Source: Isoetes taiwanensis
Taxonomy: Eukaryota; Streptophyta; Lycopodiopsida; Isoetales; Isoetaceae
Length of the DNA: 64,000 nt
Reading direction: 5' to 3'
NCBI GenBank assembly: GCA_021234155.1
Contig: JAJEKV010000274.1
Coordinates: 310,001 to 374,000 of the forward strand
The position numbers and the translations under genes are program-made. The notes under the pieces are model-generated. The model had not been told where the DNA came from and searched no databases. It was given only the letters and a program-made list of their open reading frames with translations. Shown one piece after another: positions 33,986 to 45,503 of the stretch; within the stretch, counting starts at the first letter, position 1; the number at the start of each line of letters is the position of its first letter.

Positions 33986-34280
33986 TGAATACATAATCTC
34001 CGAAAGTGAGATATCAAAAACATCAAAATACAGAAGAAAAAATAATAATTATTTCTTTAAAAATTTTCAGTACATTAATTTGGCACCCTCCAAATTTGGT
34101 GCATATTGAAGAATACATTTATCAGATGTTGCAACTGGATATCTGTCCCAAGTCTCCACGTTTAGTTGTTCCATCAAACATGTTTGACATGTTGTGACGA
34201 TCTATTGGCTGAATAAAAAACAAGAAAATAATCAAGTAAACAAATGAATACTAGGGCACATAAAACAAAAAAATGTAAAA

Positions 34281-34536
34281 AGAAAAGTGAATACACTTTT
34301 GCTTTTCTAAAAAACAAACATGTATTCCAGAATACACTTTGGATTTCAAAGAAAGCAAAAGTGTATTCCGGAATACACTTTTAATTTCCTAAGGAAGCAA
34401 ATATGTATTCTGGAATACACCTTTGCTTTCTAAGAAATCAAATGTGTATTCTGGAACAAGATGTTGCCTATATATTAAGGTTTAGAGCACCCCACATCTT
34501 GCCTATATATTAAGGTTTAGAGCACCCCACATCATC
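34281..34536. repeat. 41-bp tandem array with palindromic core, array 1
   Basis: The palindrome gtgtattccggaatacac and its variants recur with centres near 34328, 34369, 34411 and 34452, a strict 41-42-bp step. A collapsed copy at 34283-34300 lacks the middle. The copy at 34357-34382 is a perfect 26-bp palindrome. Spacers are ttt-ctaa-aa-gcaaa type. Directly after it, a 35-36-bp unit (ttgcctatatattaaggttt then agagcaccccacatc) is repeated twice at about 34464-34533. Confidence 0.85.
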
Positions 34537-35325
34537 CAGATGATGGTCTTGTTTGGAGCTAGATAAATTCTTTGCTATTATTGCTTCAATTTAAAGATTT
34601 AACTTTTCTCAAGTTTCATGTGAACATTTTCTTTAAGTTTCATGTGAACTTTTCTAGAGCCGTGACATATTTCATTAGCAAACCTGCTGGATGTTCTCTA
34701 ATTGCACCCAACATCATTCATGAAAAATGGGAGTAACAAAAACTTGAGAATACACACGTTTTAGAGAGATCTCAAAGAGTACTAACTAGTTGCAATCTCC
34801 CTCTAACTATCAATGATAAAGCAACCCCCGTTACAAAAGCAAGCTTCAACGCACAGCAAACAACCATCTTGCAACGTTATTTAAAAACCACACAGCATCA
34901 ATATATCTATGAAATATGCAGAAAAGCCAAACATCTAGACCTAATCTCTAAACTAACAAATGGTCTGCTTTGGTTCAACTCACGCACACTTTGAATAACC
35001 TTATAGAGTAAGTTCATCCCTCTTTGAAACATCCCAGAACCCGATTCTTAAGTCGCACTGCATTATTAAGAAGATTCATTCCTCTAAACAAACCAGATTC
35101 TTCAGCTGCACCAGATTATTACAAGGATTGCATGTTACTTTCCCAAGAAGATTTATCAGGAAACAGCAGATGCAGCTCACAGCAAGAGCAAGCAATACAC
35201 CAATAATCACCAAAAATCTTTGGATCATCTCTCTTGCCCTCGATTCTTTGTTTCTGACAATAAAGAAGGAACATTTTAGCTGATTTCCAAACTGAACAAG
35301 TCACAGATGAAATTAATACTTACAT

Positions 35326-35807
35326 TTATGATATTTTTGTGTGTTCCTTCCCAAGCTCTAAAGGATCAAATCCAAAGTCACTAGCAAGCCTGCAATTCAA
35401 AAACATTGTGGAAATAAGCAATATACATGCTTTTAATTCTAATCAATGTAGGCTGTTCTTTCGAATCCACACAGAGGACCAGAATTTACATTCCGTCAAG
35501 GTACTTTGGTGGCGACAAGCCAGGCAACCTAGAACATAAAACATAAAACATAAAACATGCAACCTAGAGGCGCCTTTCCGGATTGATTTGGAGGTCCGCC
35601 ATGCCCCTGAGGACTTAGAAGTTAGAAAATTATGGATAAAGAGAGAAACAACTGGGGAAACCTTGATGATTCTTCGAAAGTATTGTGGAACACAAGCCTG
35701 TAGGCAGAAGAAGCTCGGATGTCGCTTTGTAGGAGCTCAAAGCTCGTAAGAAGCCGCTTGTAGCCGAAATAGTTCGGATGCCATCTCGAAATTTTAAAGG
35801 GCATCAT
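35326..35807 (-). CDS. Candidate two-exon small gene or captured fragment
   Basis: Exon 1 (35662-35807) starts MMPFKISRWHPNYFGYKRLL and ends at caag before gtttcc. Exon 2 (35326-35389) follows an acceptor ttgaattgcag. The junction is phase 2, and splicing restores an open frame reading RLASDFGFDPLELGKEH before a TAA. The total is 69 residues. The segment DFGFDPLELG resembles the DFGFDPLGLG stretch that precedes the first membrane helix of light-harvesting proteins, but the helices themselves are absent, so at most it is a fragment. The upstream region has aaccctaacc-type leader sequence. It lies inside the TIR element. Confidence 0.35.
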
Positions 35808-36596
35808 AGCCAGAGGCAGAGCAAAGCAAAGCCAGAGCCAGCAAAGCCAGCAAACTTCGACTTCACATGCATTTGTGGTCGGATCACCGAGCCAAAAGAC
35901 CTTGTTTGCACCTAAATCGAAGTTCTTGAACCCTAACCTAAATCGAAGTTATTGAACATGCTCCGTGCAACCGCAAGAATATATCGTAGTCGCCCATCAG
36001 CTAGGGGTTTCAAAACAACAACTGAGCCAAGTAGATCACCAAGCAAGATTATCGCCAGATCAAACCCGAGGAGGAGGCGTAAAAAAATTCGCCCCTCCGT
36101 CAGAACAAAATCCTATTCTCGAATACAAAGTGTATTCCAGAATACATTTCCCTGTTTCTTTTTGGACCACAATCCGGTATCCCTAGTCCCCACAAAACAA
36201 AGAAAGAAAATCCTTTATTTTTTTTTATTTTTTTTTTGTTTGAAAAAATCCTTTATTAATTAGAACTGTCTTCCTGTATCCTAGAGAAAAAACAAATAAT
36301 TTCTAGTATCTTCCTGGTCACTCAAATAATTGAAACAAAAAAAAAATTTGCAAAGTCATGGAAAATGCCGAAAAGCCTATTTAGTGTTGCTTTGTTTATC
36401 CTTTCGTTATTCCAGAATAGAAGGCGTATTCCCACATAAAAAAAAAAAGCAAAATAAAATCGCACATAAAAACAAATCAAATTGCAAGGTCATTCAAATT
36501 AACTGAAACAAAAAAAATTGCAAGGTCATTGAAAATGCCGAAAACCCGAAGAACCTGGAAAATTGCAAGATCACTGTTGAGTCTCAAAAACTTGTA

Positions 36597-36750
36597 CTGC
36601 AAAAGTGTATTCTGGAATACACTTTAGATTCGAGCAAAAATAAAATTGTATTCCGGAATACACTTTGACTTTTAAGAAAAACAAAAGTGTATTCCGGAAT
36701 ACACTTTTGTTATCCTCGAATAGCAAAAGTGTATTCCGGAATATAATTTT
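36597..36750. repeat. 41-bp tandem array with palindromic core, array 2
   Basis: Same unit as the array at 34.3 kb, with palindrome centres near 36613, 36654, 36695 and 36737 (steps 41, 41, 42). gtgtattccggaatacac is perfect in the third copy. A lone copy, gtgtattccagaataca, lies at 36130-36146, and half-sites at 36113 and 36411. Confidence 0.85.
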
Positions 36751-36914
36751 AGTACTTTAAAATATTATATAATTAAAAAATGACTCATTGTAACCTAAAA
36801 GTACCTTTTCTGGAACACAATCCAAGCTAACAAAATGTTGTGTAGGACGTACACTTAAATTAGTGGTTTTCTCTAAAAACATACTCCAGGTCAATTCTAA
36901 CTGTTAGGAAAAGT

Positions 36915-37111
36915 GTCATTTTGACATAGTCAATTTCCTCTTTGCACAAAAAAATGAGTGATTTTGGGGGGGGTCAAAATGCAATTTTATGACCAAAATA
37001 AATTTTTTACCTCATTTTAGCTCCTTTTTTGGAAAAAAAGAGGAATCTTTGAGGAATATTCCTTTTGCTCCCGTTTCAATGATTTGCTCCCGTTTAATAC
37101 GCAACCTTGTT
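36915..37111 (-). repeat. Right terminal inverted repeat
   Basis: Reverse-complement partner of 27475-27665. Its outer end reads ctcccgtttaatacgcaacc then ttgtt. A second ctcccgttt lies 20 bases inward, corresponding to the inverted pair at the left end. Confidence 0.6.
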
Positions 37112-37814
37112 AGAAGTCTTATTTTTAAGAAACACATGATTTAGTGTTGGTTGGTTCTGAGCATTTAATTAAGTTAGTAATGAGGATACGTATATGAAGG
37201 TATTAAGCTGAGTAGATACATAGCGATTGAACAGAGAGTCTTCATAAGTATTATTTTTATTTATGCACAGTGATTACATCTCAGTCAGAAGTAAACAATG
37301 TACTTCTTCCTGGGATATGTCTGTTTTCCTTGGCAATGATAACCATAAGAAGCGTGGTTGGTCCATTGGTTTGCCTTTTCCATCCAAGGTTGCGGTTGTG
37401 CATCTCTTTGGAACGATTTCATCATGGAAAGATTGAAATTTTGCCTGTATAGCTGTAACGAGTAAAGAAATCTTAAGATGTGAATGGTGGAATACTGCAA
37501 TAAGTTTACTCTTTGACACGGATGCAACTCTGTTAACTCGCAGTTCTCACATGATAGCCTTTATTTCCTTTATATATACTCTCACATGGTAGGTTGTTGC
37601 ATGTACATGCCTTATGACACATGGCTAGCATTTCATATCTACTGATTGTACTGTCTTTGATTTGCATGCATACATTAATCAATATGCTGTCTATGCTGAC
37701 CTTCTTGTAATGTATATTGAAATATGGATATTTAGAATTATACATTTAGGTACATTAAGTGTAGATATTAGATAAAATAACATTCAAATCCTACTTTACT
37801 GTACATCACTATAT
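37112..37814. other. No recognisable feature
   Basis: AT-rich spacer between the TIR element and the Helitron helicase fragment. It may contain the 3' end of the minus-oriented Helitron, but I see no hairpin plus CTRR. Confidence 0.45.
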
Positions 37815-38275
37815 TCAATCCAAAAGTTCCTGGTATACAACGTTTTTTGTTACAACAGTTGGCGTTGTATCATTATGAAGTATCAATACATCGTCCCTTT
37901 TTCGGATTCGTGTTAATGGCGTATACAGCTGACCATGTGCGAATACTGGGGTCCGTAAGTCTAGCACTATTTTATCAAGGGTCAATCCTAAGCAGCTATG
38001 GAATGTTGTTGAGTATGCTAGTCTCAAAGGCAGTTGTCGACGATGGATTGTGAAGGCGCAATTGTCGGGTTGCTGATAAAAATTCATACGGGAGATTGGG
38101 TAAACATCATTATTGCTAGTATTTTCTGTTCCTAGTAAACGGACAGTGACAAAATTTTTATATACATCTTCAATAATAACTCTGATATTCTTCACAAGGC
38201 CCTTTTCACGGTCTAATGATTTCATGAGTTGACAGATTGCTCCTTGTTTTAGCACTAAGACATGAGGAGGCAATG
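37815..38275 (-). pseudogene. Helitron PIF1-like helicase, C-terminal part
   Basis: Open for 152 codons on minus. LPPHVLVLKQGAICQLMKSL and DREKGLVKN match the PPH-L-LK-G-P-LLRNLD--GLCNGTR block of Helitron helicases. LPLRLAYSTTFHSCLGLTLD and VFAHGQLYTPLTRIRKRDD match motifs V and VI (A-T-x-KSQGQTLD, HGQLYVALSR). Changes at key residues (KSQGQ to HSCLG, ALSR to PLTR) suggest decay. It starts exactly where the plus-strand helicase at 41453-42794 stops, so the two halves look like one gene separated by an inversion. Confidence 0.85.
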
Positions 38276-38479
38276 TGAGACAGGGAGAGTATGTTTATAG
38301 GAGGGGGGATATGAAGCATATAGAGAGAGATTTAAAATCTGGACTGGAAAGAGTATATAGGCCATTAAGTTGGGACATTTATGTATTATTTTGAATACCT
38401 TCATTGTAACAGAATGAGAGTTATTTTGCATTACGGGACTATATGTAGGCGGCAAGGATATGCCTATAACGATGTAGAA
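38276..38479 (-). repeat. 200-bp inverted repeat R2, left copy
   Basis: The segment gagacagggagagtatgttt to gcctataacgatgtag is the reverse complement of 43466-43658 at about 95 percent identity. Together the two copies bracket the Rep and helicase coding of the Helitron. Confidence 0.9.
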
Positions 38480-38860
38480 AATAAATACTGTTTGTTTATT
38501 GGTATTGTAAGCAATAGCCAAAGTGAGGAAGTTGTAAAAGAACTAAGGTGGGGTGTTCACTGCAGGAAATCAACCGTATCCGTTTGCAAGACAGAAAATA
38601 GTGAATGTTATTTGCATACTGTGGAGCTTATCTGCATATTATCTAAGGTAATCATGTATTATTATAGTTTTGTCTTGATGTGATGCAATATGCTCATGGA
38701 TTTTGCAATCAATTGTTGTGTAATGTAGTCCGTCATTGCGGTTATCGTTTTCTATTACGACACATTTCATATTTAACCTAATAAAACATCAGTATTAACC
38801 CAAGCTAATGGAAATTTTAGGAGTCAAGCCTTAGTGCGGTGAAATCGATTGTTTATATTA

Positions 38861-41446
38861 ATGGGTAGACGAAAGATAGAAGGACTGAGTGTTGAAGAAC
38901 GAGAGAGGAAGGATAAACTAAATGAGAAACTTCGAAGGAAATATGCTGAAATGCCTGAAGCACAGAAAAATGAACTTAGACGAAAACGTCGAGAGTATGC
39001 ATCCAAGCGTAGAAAAGTGAAGGATGCTTGCAGTAGTAAAGAAGAAAATAGAAATGGTAATGTTGGCAGTGATGAGAGTACACGATCAGACGATGAGGGA
39101 TGCAAAGAAGATGATACAATTAATGTCTGTGAGAGTGCTATGGACGAAATACATGCATCAGACGAAAGGGCAAGCACGAGCATACAAACATATAGACAAA
39201 GAAAAGCAAGGATCCAGCAACGACGATATAATGAATTGTGTGAAGCTGATAAGAATAAGTCAAGGGAACGAAAACGATCGTACATGAAAACGTACGAGAG
39301 AAAACAGCAAAGAACAAAAATGAATGAGATGGATAGAGGAGTGGATGTATCTGATGCCTTTTGCTATTGGAGACGCAGAACTGAAGAATTGGACATTGAG
39401 CGATGCCGACCTGCATTCCATGGCTTTGATTGGTCCAAAACATGTGGACTTTGTGGTGTTGAGCTATTACGTAGTGAAGACGATAGTGTTTGCTGCAATC
39501 ATGAAAAACGCGTATTGAAGCAGTTGCCTTTGCTGCCTGACGATTTAGAAATGCTATATGATGTGAATAATTTTAGTTTCCTAAGTAGAAAGGTAAACCG
39601 CCTATTTTGTTTCACTGCGCTAGGAGTAAATGGACAGTTCATGACGTTAAACGTGCCATCTTCCGTTGCTATTATGGGCCGCACATACCATCAGATCTTT
39701 CCAATATCCAAACCAAACCAACCTTTGCATTGGTACATTCATGGTAACGCTGAAAGATTAGATGTTGCCAGCCAGCAATTAGTGCCATCGACATGGGTAT
39801 TAGAGATTGGCTCAATCTTAGATACAATAAATCCATTCTCATCCTCTTTGAACTATATGAAACATATGCACATGGAAACTGGATTTTTGACATTGAATGG
39901 GATTGTTCATGAAAATGAGTTAGCAGCGATAGTTCATGCAAACAATACCGTGACGATTAATCCTCGATCAGCTGTATTGTGGTTACACAATGATAACAGA
40001 CCGATTTATATGAGTATTCTAGATCCACTATACGAGCCTCTACAATACCCTTTGCTATTTCCGCATGGTACACCTGGTTGGGGACCACACAATGTCGAGA
40101 ATTTATCCCAGATAGATTGGTACAGATGTAGACTAATGCAAGAAAAAAGATTTTTGAAGCTAGGTCGTCTCACTAATGAATATTTGGTTGACATGTACTC
40201 ACGGGTAGAAGATGAGCGCTTAAATTTTTTAGCAACTGAAGGTTATAGGAAGAAGCCTATAGATACTGATATTGACTATGCAGAAGATGAAAACGGACAA
40301 GCATATGATAGTAGCAATGGACGCCTTCCTGCTTCATTTGTTGGATGTAAACGTTGGTGCAGCACACAAATGGCCGATGCACTAGCACTCGCTCGTGCAA
40401 AGGGGCACCCTAGTTTCTTTATCACTATGACAACCAACCCCAATTGGTTAGAAATACAAAGTAAACTAGTTGGCAGCCAAAATGCTTCAGAGATACCTGT
40501 AATTGTTGTACGGTCCTTCCATGCACGTTTAACTCGTCTTAAATCATTGTTAAGATCACATTTTGGAGAAGTTGTCTACATGGTGCACGTTATTGAATTT
40601 CAAAAACGTGGACTTCCTCATGCTCACATTGTATTGAAGGTAAAGCCTGAGATACCTGTTTTGAACTCATTGACTCCATTATTTCTGTCGAGTTACCAAG
40701 CTCACCTGAAATATTGATAAAAGTTCAGAAATACATGATCCACCATCATTCAACGAGGCGTTGGAAGGACGAGAAATGTTGTTGGGATTACCAAAAGCCT
40801 TTAGTTTAAAGAGACACGTGTGGGTGCAAAGGGATATGTAGAATACAAACGTTCAAATCATGCTGATGCAAATATAGTTTCATACAGCCCATTCTTATTG
40901 TCAGAATTAGATTGTCATATAAATGTAGATGTTTCTGCTACTGTACGTATCTTTATGTACCTATACACGTACATTTACAAAGGATTCGACAAAGTAGAAT
41001 ATCATGTTAATATTGCTGGTGAGCGACCAAACGATATTGACGACTATGTCAATGCACGTTATTTATCAGCTATGGAGGCAACTTGGCGCATTATGTCCTA
41101 TCATATTACAAGTAAAGAACCCTCTGTAAAATGTCTTCCAGTCCATTTACGAGACAAGCGGGCTCATGGATATACGAACAAATTGACTGCATCAGTGTTA
41201 GACCGATATTTTCTTCGACCATCAGATCCAGAATTTACAGAACTTACATATATTGAGTACAACGAAAAATACTCATTCAGACCATACAAAAACCAGCATA
41301 GATTAGATGACGATAAATACCTTGAGATAGAGTCACCTGGTATTTCTAGAAATATTTACGCCGCAGACAAAGAGGCGAAATTGTATGCCGGATACGATTG
41401 GTTTTGCCACATAATGGAGAGATTTTCTATTTGCGGCAAATTCTAA
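38861..41446 (+). pseudogene. Helitron Rep (HUH endonuclease) domain
   Basis: ATG at 38861 starts a basic, coiled N-terminus rich in Arg, Lys and Glu with repeated RRKRREY-like pieces. The Helitron_like_N region follows: WCSTQMADALALARAKGHPS, FFITMTTNPNW, then QKRGLPHAHIVLKV, which holds the HUH (HAH) metal site. The catalytic Tyr region is CHINVDVSATVRIFMYLYTY followed by IYKG (usual YLYKYIYKG). The protein nicks and joins single strands in rolling-circle transposition. The frame is lost at about 40665-40800, where DSIISVELPSS and VQKYMIHHH appear in another frame, and again near 41430, so it is inactive. An inversion probably placed it on plus. Confidence 0.88.
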
Positions 41447-41452
41447 TGCACA

Positions 41453-42794
41453 GTGCTGCACGAAATTGGGATCAATGGACAACAGTTCGTCAGTTACCAG
41501 GAAACAGTACTTGCAATGGGGTTATTAGAGGACATCAAAGAACCATTTATTATTATGGATGAAGGTATCATATCGCTACAAACCCCTGGACAATTACGAT
41601 TTCTATTTGCACTATTGTTAATTGATGGTGTACCCGCAATATCCATGCGGGAAACTTATTCTAGCGTACTTATTAGTGACCTATTGGAGAAATTCAATGA
41701 TCGAAGAGATATTGCAGAGCAAACCGCATTAGCATACATTGAAAATATATTGACCCAACATGGTATATCTGGAGTAGAGCTTGGATTACCTAGTGTGGCA
41801 ATGCATCCTGATTATGCATTGGAAGAATTACTTAAATTTCCAGATGTATTACAATATGCTATAGATGCTCAAACTGTGGAAAGAGATATGAATGAGGACC
41901 AACTGAATGCCTATACTCGAATCCAAATGGAACTAAACATGCATGATAAATGTATACCGTTATTTATAGACGGTAAAGCAGGAGCTGGCAAAACCTTTTT
42001 ACTAAAGGCAGTATGTCATCTAATACGTAGTAGGTCTGAAATTATATTGCCTTGCGCAACAACTGGTTTGGCTGCATTGTTATGCCCCGGAGGAAGAACT
42101 GCCCATTCGTTGTTTGAAATTCCTGTAATGGATAACAATGCTGGAGTACATTCTTTATTGAATAAAGATTCTGATAAGGCAAAATTAATACATCATGCAT
42201 GTGCCATAATATGGGACGAATTCCCTATGGCAAATAAAGCTGTAATAGATGTAGTTAATATACTATTACAAGAAATTTGCAGTAAATCAATGCCTTTTGG
42301 AGGCAAGTGTTTTATAGCAGCAGGAGACTTCAGACAAATAGCACCAGTAGTGAAAGGCAGTGGTAAAAAAGCAACAATTGATGCATCCATAAAGTCTTCT
42401 GCAACGTGGAATTCTTTTGTAGTGTTAAAGCTTGAGAAACCAATCAGAAATGCAGGGGACACTGAGCTAGTCAACTTGGTAAATCAAATAGGAGAAGATG
42501 CTATACACAATGTAGTGAAATTATCGTTGTTTAAAACAACAAACAATTTTGATACTGCAAAGGAATTTCTGTTTCCAAAAGAAATATTGTGCTTACCATT
42601 ATTATGTGAAAAAAGAGGTTTTTTAACGCCTTTAAATATATATATATATATCTGAGTTTAATAACTCAGTACTTGGCGATTTGCCAGGCACTCAAGCAAA
42701 GTATTTCAACTATGACCGTGTTACAGAAAATGAAGAAATCATATCCCCGGAAAAGCTTGGTGGCGATGAATTTTTAAACAACTATACACACCCC
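41453..42794 (+). pseudogene. Helitron PIF1-like helicase, N-terminal part
   Basis: The first part (QQFVSYQETVLAMGLLEDI) still belongs to the linker of the Helitron protein. The helicase follows: EDQLNAYTRI, Walker A GKAGAGKTFLLKAV, ATTGLAALLCPGGRTAHSLF, Walker B IIWDEFPMA, GKCFIAAGDFRQIAPVVKGS, and LEKPIRNAGD. A short break near 42600-42660 is followed by PGTQAKYFNYDRV and GGDEFLNNYTHPH. There the coding stops at a repeat array. The expected next block (LPPH...) lies on minus at 38275. PIF1-type helicases unwind DNA ahead of Rep. Confidence 0.87.
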
Positions 42795-44322
42795 CATACA
42801 GTTTTATGGACCAAAATGGATGTCATTCCTTCACAACAAAGACAACTACAAACCTTAATGCCGCTAAGTTTATACATTCATTCCATTTCAAATCCTAAAC
42901 TTCCCTACACATCTCGTGCTCTTACAAACATATCCTTGCTGCCTGCATACAGTCTCATAAGGTAAAATTAACTTCATTCTTCCATAATGAAGGCATCTCT
43001 AAGGATCGATTATTACAAATTAAACATTCTAACTTAAGCACTTACTATTTTAAACTTGACATTGGAATACCATCACCGCAATGCCCATTGCTTTTAGTCA
43101 CCATGCATGGCCTCCTCAACACTGCAATAATGGGAACAAATGGAGTAAATAACCGTACACAGGTATATCACACAGGGGCAGTTTATATATCTTAAATTGT
43201 AGCCTTTTTCACAACAAAGACAACTACAAATTTGAGTGCATCTAACCTTATATATTCACGTTGTTTCAGGTCTTAAATCTCCTTATATCTCTCATACCCG
43301 TACAAACATATGCTTGCTACCTGCATACAATCCCATAAGGCAAAGTTAATTTCATTCTCCTGCAATGAAGGCATCCCTGATGGTCAATCACTACTACTCT
43401 TATACGTCCTCTGCATAACTCCACTAAACACAGTACATTGCCCATACCTACTGGTCTATCTACATCCTTATAGGCATATCCTTGCCGCCTACATATATCC
43501 CCGTAATGCAAAATAACTCTCATTCTGTTACAATGAAGGTATTCAAAATAATACATAAATGTCCCAACTTAACGGTCTATATACTCTTTCCAGTCCAGAT
43601 TTTAAATCTCTCTATATGCTTCATATCTCCCCTCCTATAAACATACTCTCCCTGTCTCCATACAGTTTAATGGACCAAAATGGATGTCATTCCTTCACAA
43701 CAAAGACAACTACAAACCTTTATGTCGTTAAGTTTATACATTCATTCCATTTCAAATCCTAAACTTCCCTACACGTCTCATGCTCTTACAAACATATCCT
43801 TGCTGCCTGCATACAGTCTCATAAGGTAAAATTAACCTCATTCTTCCATAATGAAGGCATCTCTAAGGACCGATTATTACAAATTAAACATTTTAACTTA
43901 AGCACTTACTATTTTAAACTTGACATTGGAATACCACCACCGCAATGCCCATTGCTTTTAGTCACCATGCATGGCCTCCTCAACACTGCAATAATGGGAA
44001 CAAATGCAGTAAATAACCGTACACAGGTATATCACACAGGGGCAGTTTATATATCTTAAATTGTAGCCTCTTTCACAACAAAGATAACTACAAATTTGAG
44101 TACATCTAACCTTATATATTCACGTTGTTTCAGGTCTTAAATCTCCCTATGTCTCTCATACCCGTACAAACATATGCTTGCTACCTGCATACAATCCCAT
44201 AAGGCAAAGTTAATTTCATTCTCCTGCAATGAAGGCATCTCTGATGGTCAATCACTACTACTCTTATACGTCCTCTGCATAGCTCCACTAAACACAGTAC
44301 ATTGCCCATACCTACTGGTCTA
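42795..44322 (+). repeat. 864-bp-period direct repeat (R1-R2-R1)
   Basis: R1 (42795-43458, starting catacagttttatggaccaa) is followed by R2 (43459-43658) and by a second R1 (43659-44322). The two R1 copies are offset by exactly 864 bp and about 97 percent identical. The inner text includes LKLDIGIPSPQCPLLLVTMH-like frames and matches no known element. The array begins inside the Helitron helicase gene, between the codons for NNYTHPH and LPPHVL. Confidence 0.88.
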
Positions 44323-45047
44323 CTATGTCTTTATTGTATCAACATCCAATCACCATCAATTCCACAGTTACTTCTTCCTCATACCCATTTTCTCCTGACC
44401 TATGCTACAATCTATACAATAAGATCCCTCCCATTCACTACTGAACCTGCATCCATGGCCAGCATATGCAATTCGCATCCCACGCACTAAATCTATAGCA
44501 TGTTCAAAGCCTCCCATGGTCGCCAACATAACCAATCTTTGCTATATCTGCCCTCCTTATCAATAAGACCCCATACCGAACCTGCATCCATGACCAGCAT
44601 ATGCAATTCGCATCTCATACACTAAACCCATAGCATATTCAAACCTTCCCATGATCGCCACCACAACCAATCCTTGCTATTTCTGCCCTCCTTATCAATT
44701 TCCGGCCAATCATCGTTGAGAAAACCTCCAATTCGCACATAATCACTACTATACACAACCGTTGTCATACCTACAGCCTCAAACTACATACATTAACCCC
44801 ATCTCCACATACCTAACGCCCAAACGAACTGCCAACAAGCTCGAGAAGCCCACGCAATCACTCACAGCCGCACACACTCGCCCCCCGACGCCATCTCCAG
44901 GATCACAGCAACTAACGAAAATCCTATGCTCCATCTAACCCACGCATACCCAATCACAACCGTCCAATATGCCACGTGGCCATTTGGAAGGTCCAGATGG
45001 CCCCAATTATCAGCGGTCAGGCAGCACCCTATGAAAATATATATAAG
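44323..45047. repeat. C-rich spacer with a 136-bp tandem duplication
   Basis: The block starting gaacctgcatccat at 44442 is repeated at 44578 (offset 136), each ending ctgccctccttatcaat. The remainder to 45047 is C/A-rich without genes. No CTRR-type Helitron end could be placed with confidence. Confidence 0.7.
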
Positions 45048-45503
45048 TCAGATATGATCTTGAATATGGGGATTAAAGAAGAGACCATCAAGGCATACAA
45101 TAATGAGCTGGACATGGTATATGGGTTTAAAGGAAACTTTTTAAATATGACCATTGAAATTATGAGCAGGGCCAATGGGGTGTTCCAGATTACTAGATAT
45201 GACAAAAGGGACATTTTACCATTCAAGGTCCTCAAATTTGTACATGCTAACAACTGCAGACCGTATTATCAAGCAAGAAACGTAATCATATCACAGATAC
45301 TGCCATATATGTATGTCAACTCTTGTCCAAGAGCGGCTGCTAAGGAGATAAAACAATTGATTATCAGCTTCCAAAACAACGGCTTTGACGAGAAAGGGCT
45401 AAACAGAAGAGTTTATAAATATGTGCAAAGCAATAACTTCCCAGGGTTGCAATATGACAGCAAAGATTTGCTTATATTCCTGAATCCTTACTAATTCAGG
45501 TAT
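45048..45503 (+). pseudogene. 5'-truncated PLE copy, RT C-terminus
   Basis: From tatgatcttgaat onward this matches 51297-51755 at about 98 percent. It encodes IKEETIKAYNNELDMVYGFK through YDKRDILPFKVLKFVHANN to an identical FLNPY stop at 45494. The upstream half of the RT is absent and the sequence joins unrelated C-rich DNA. 5' truncation is the usual outcome of target-primed reverse transcription. Confidence 0.85.

Larger units (their letters stand above)
27475..37111. mobile_element. Probable 9.6-kb TIR DNA element with captured gene pieces
   Basis: The ends are inverted and similar over about 190-200 bp. Left starts aacaagattgcaaattaaac then gggag; right, read on minus, starts aacaaggttgcgtattaaac then gggag. 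Further in, both share caaagattcc, a T-rich block, a ggtc-taaaattg-cattttg piece and tttttgtgcaaag-like text. Long TIRs with host exon fragments inside are typical of Mutator-like elements (Pack-MULEs). No transposase is visible, and I could not find a convincing 8-11-bp target duplication, so the family and exact ends are tentative. Confidence 0.5.

Noticed and set aside
34281-36750. CRISPR-like regular array
   Set aside because: The regular 41-bp spacing is of the whole unit, the spacers are similar to each other, there are no cas genes, and the DNA is from a plant nucleus.
27465-37122. Target-site duplication of the TIR element
   Set aside because: Bases on the two sides (aaaagatagg and agaagtctta) do not match convincingly over 8-11 positions.
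38824-39285. 153-codon minus frame opposite the Helitron Rep N-terminus
   Set aside because: Ser/Leu-rich antisense shadow of the Arg/Lys-rich Rep leader.
44976-45047. Upstream ATG at 44976 for the truncated PLE RT
   Set aside because: The first 24 codons come from unrelated C-rich flank joined to the truncated element; not a native start.
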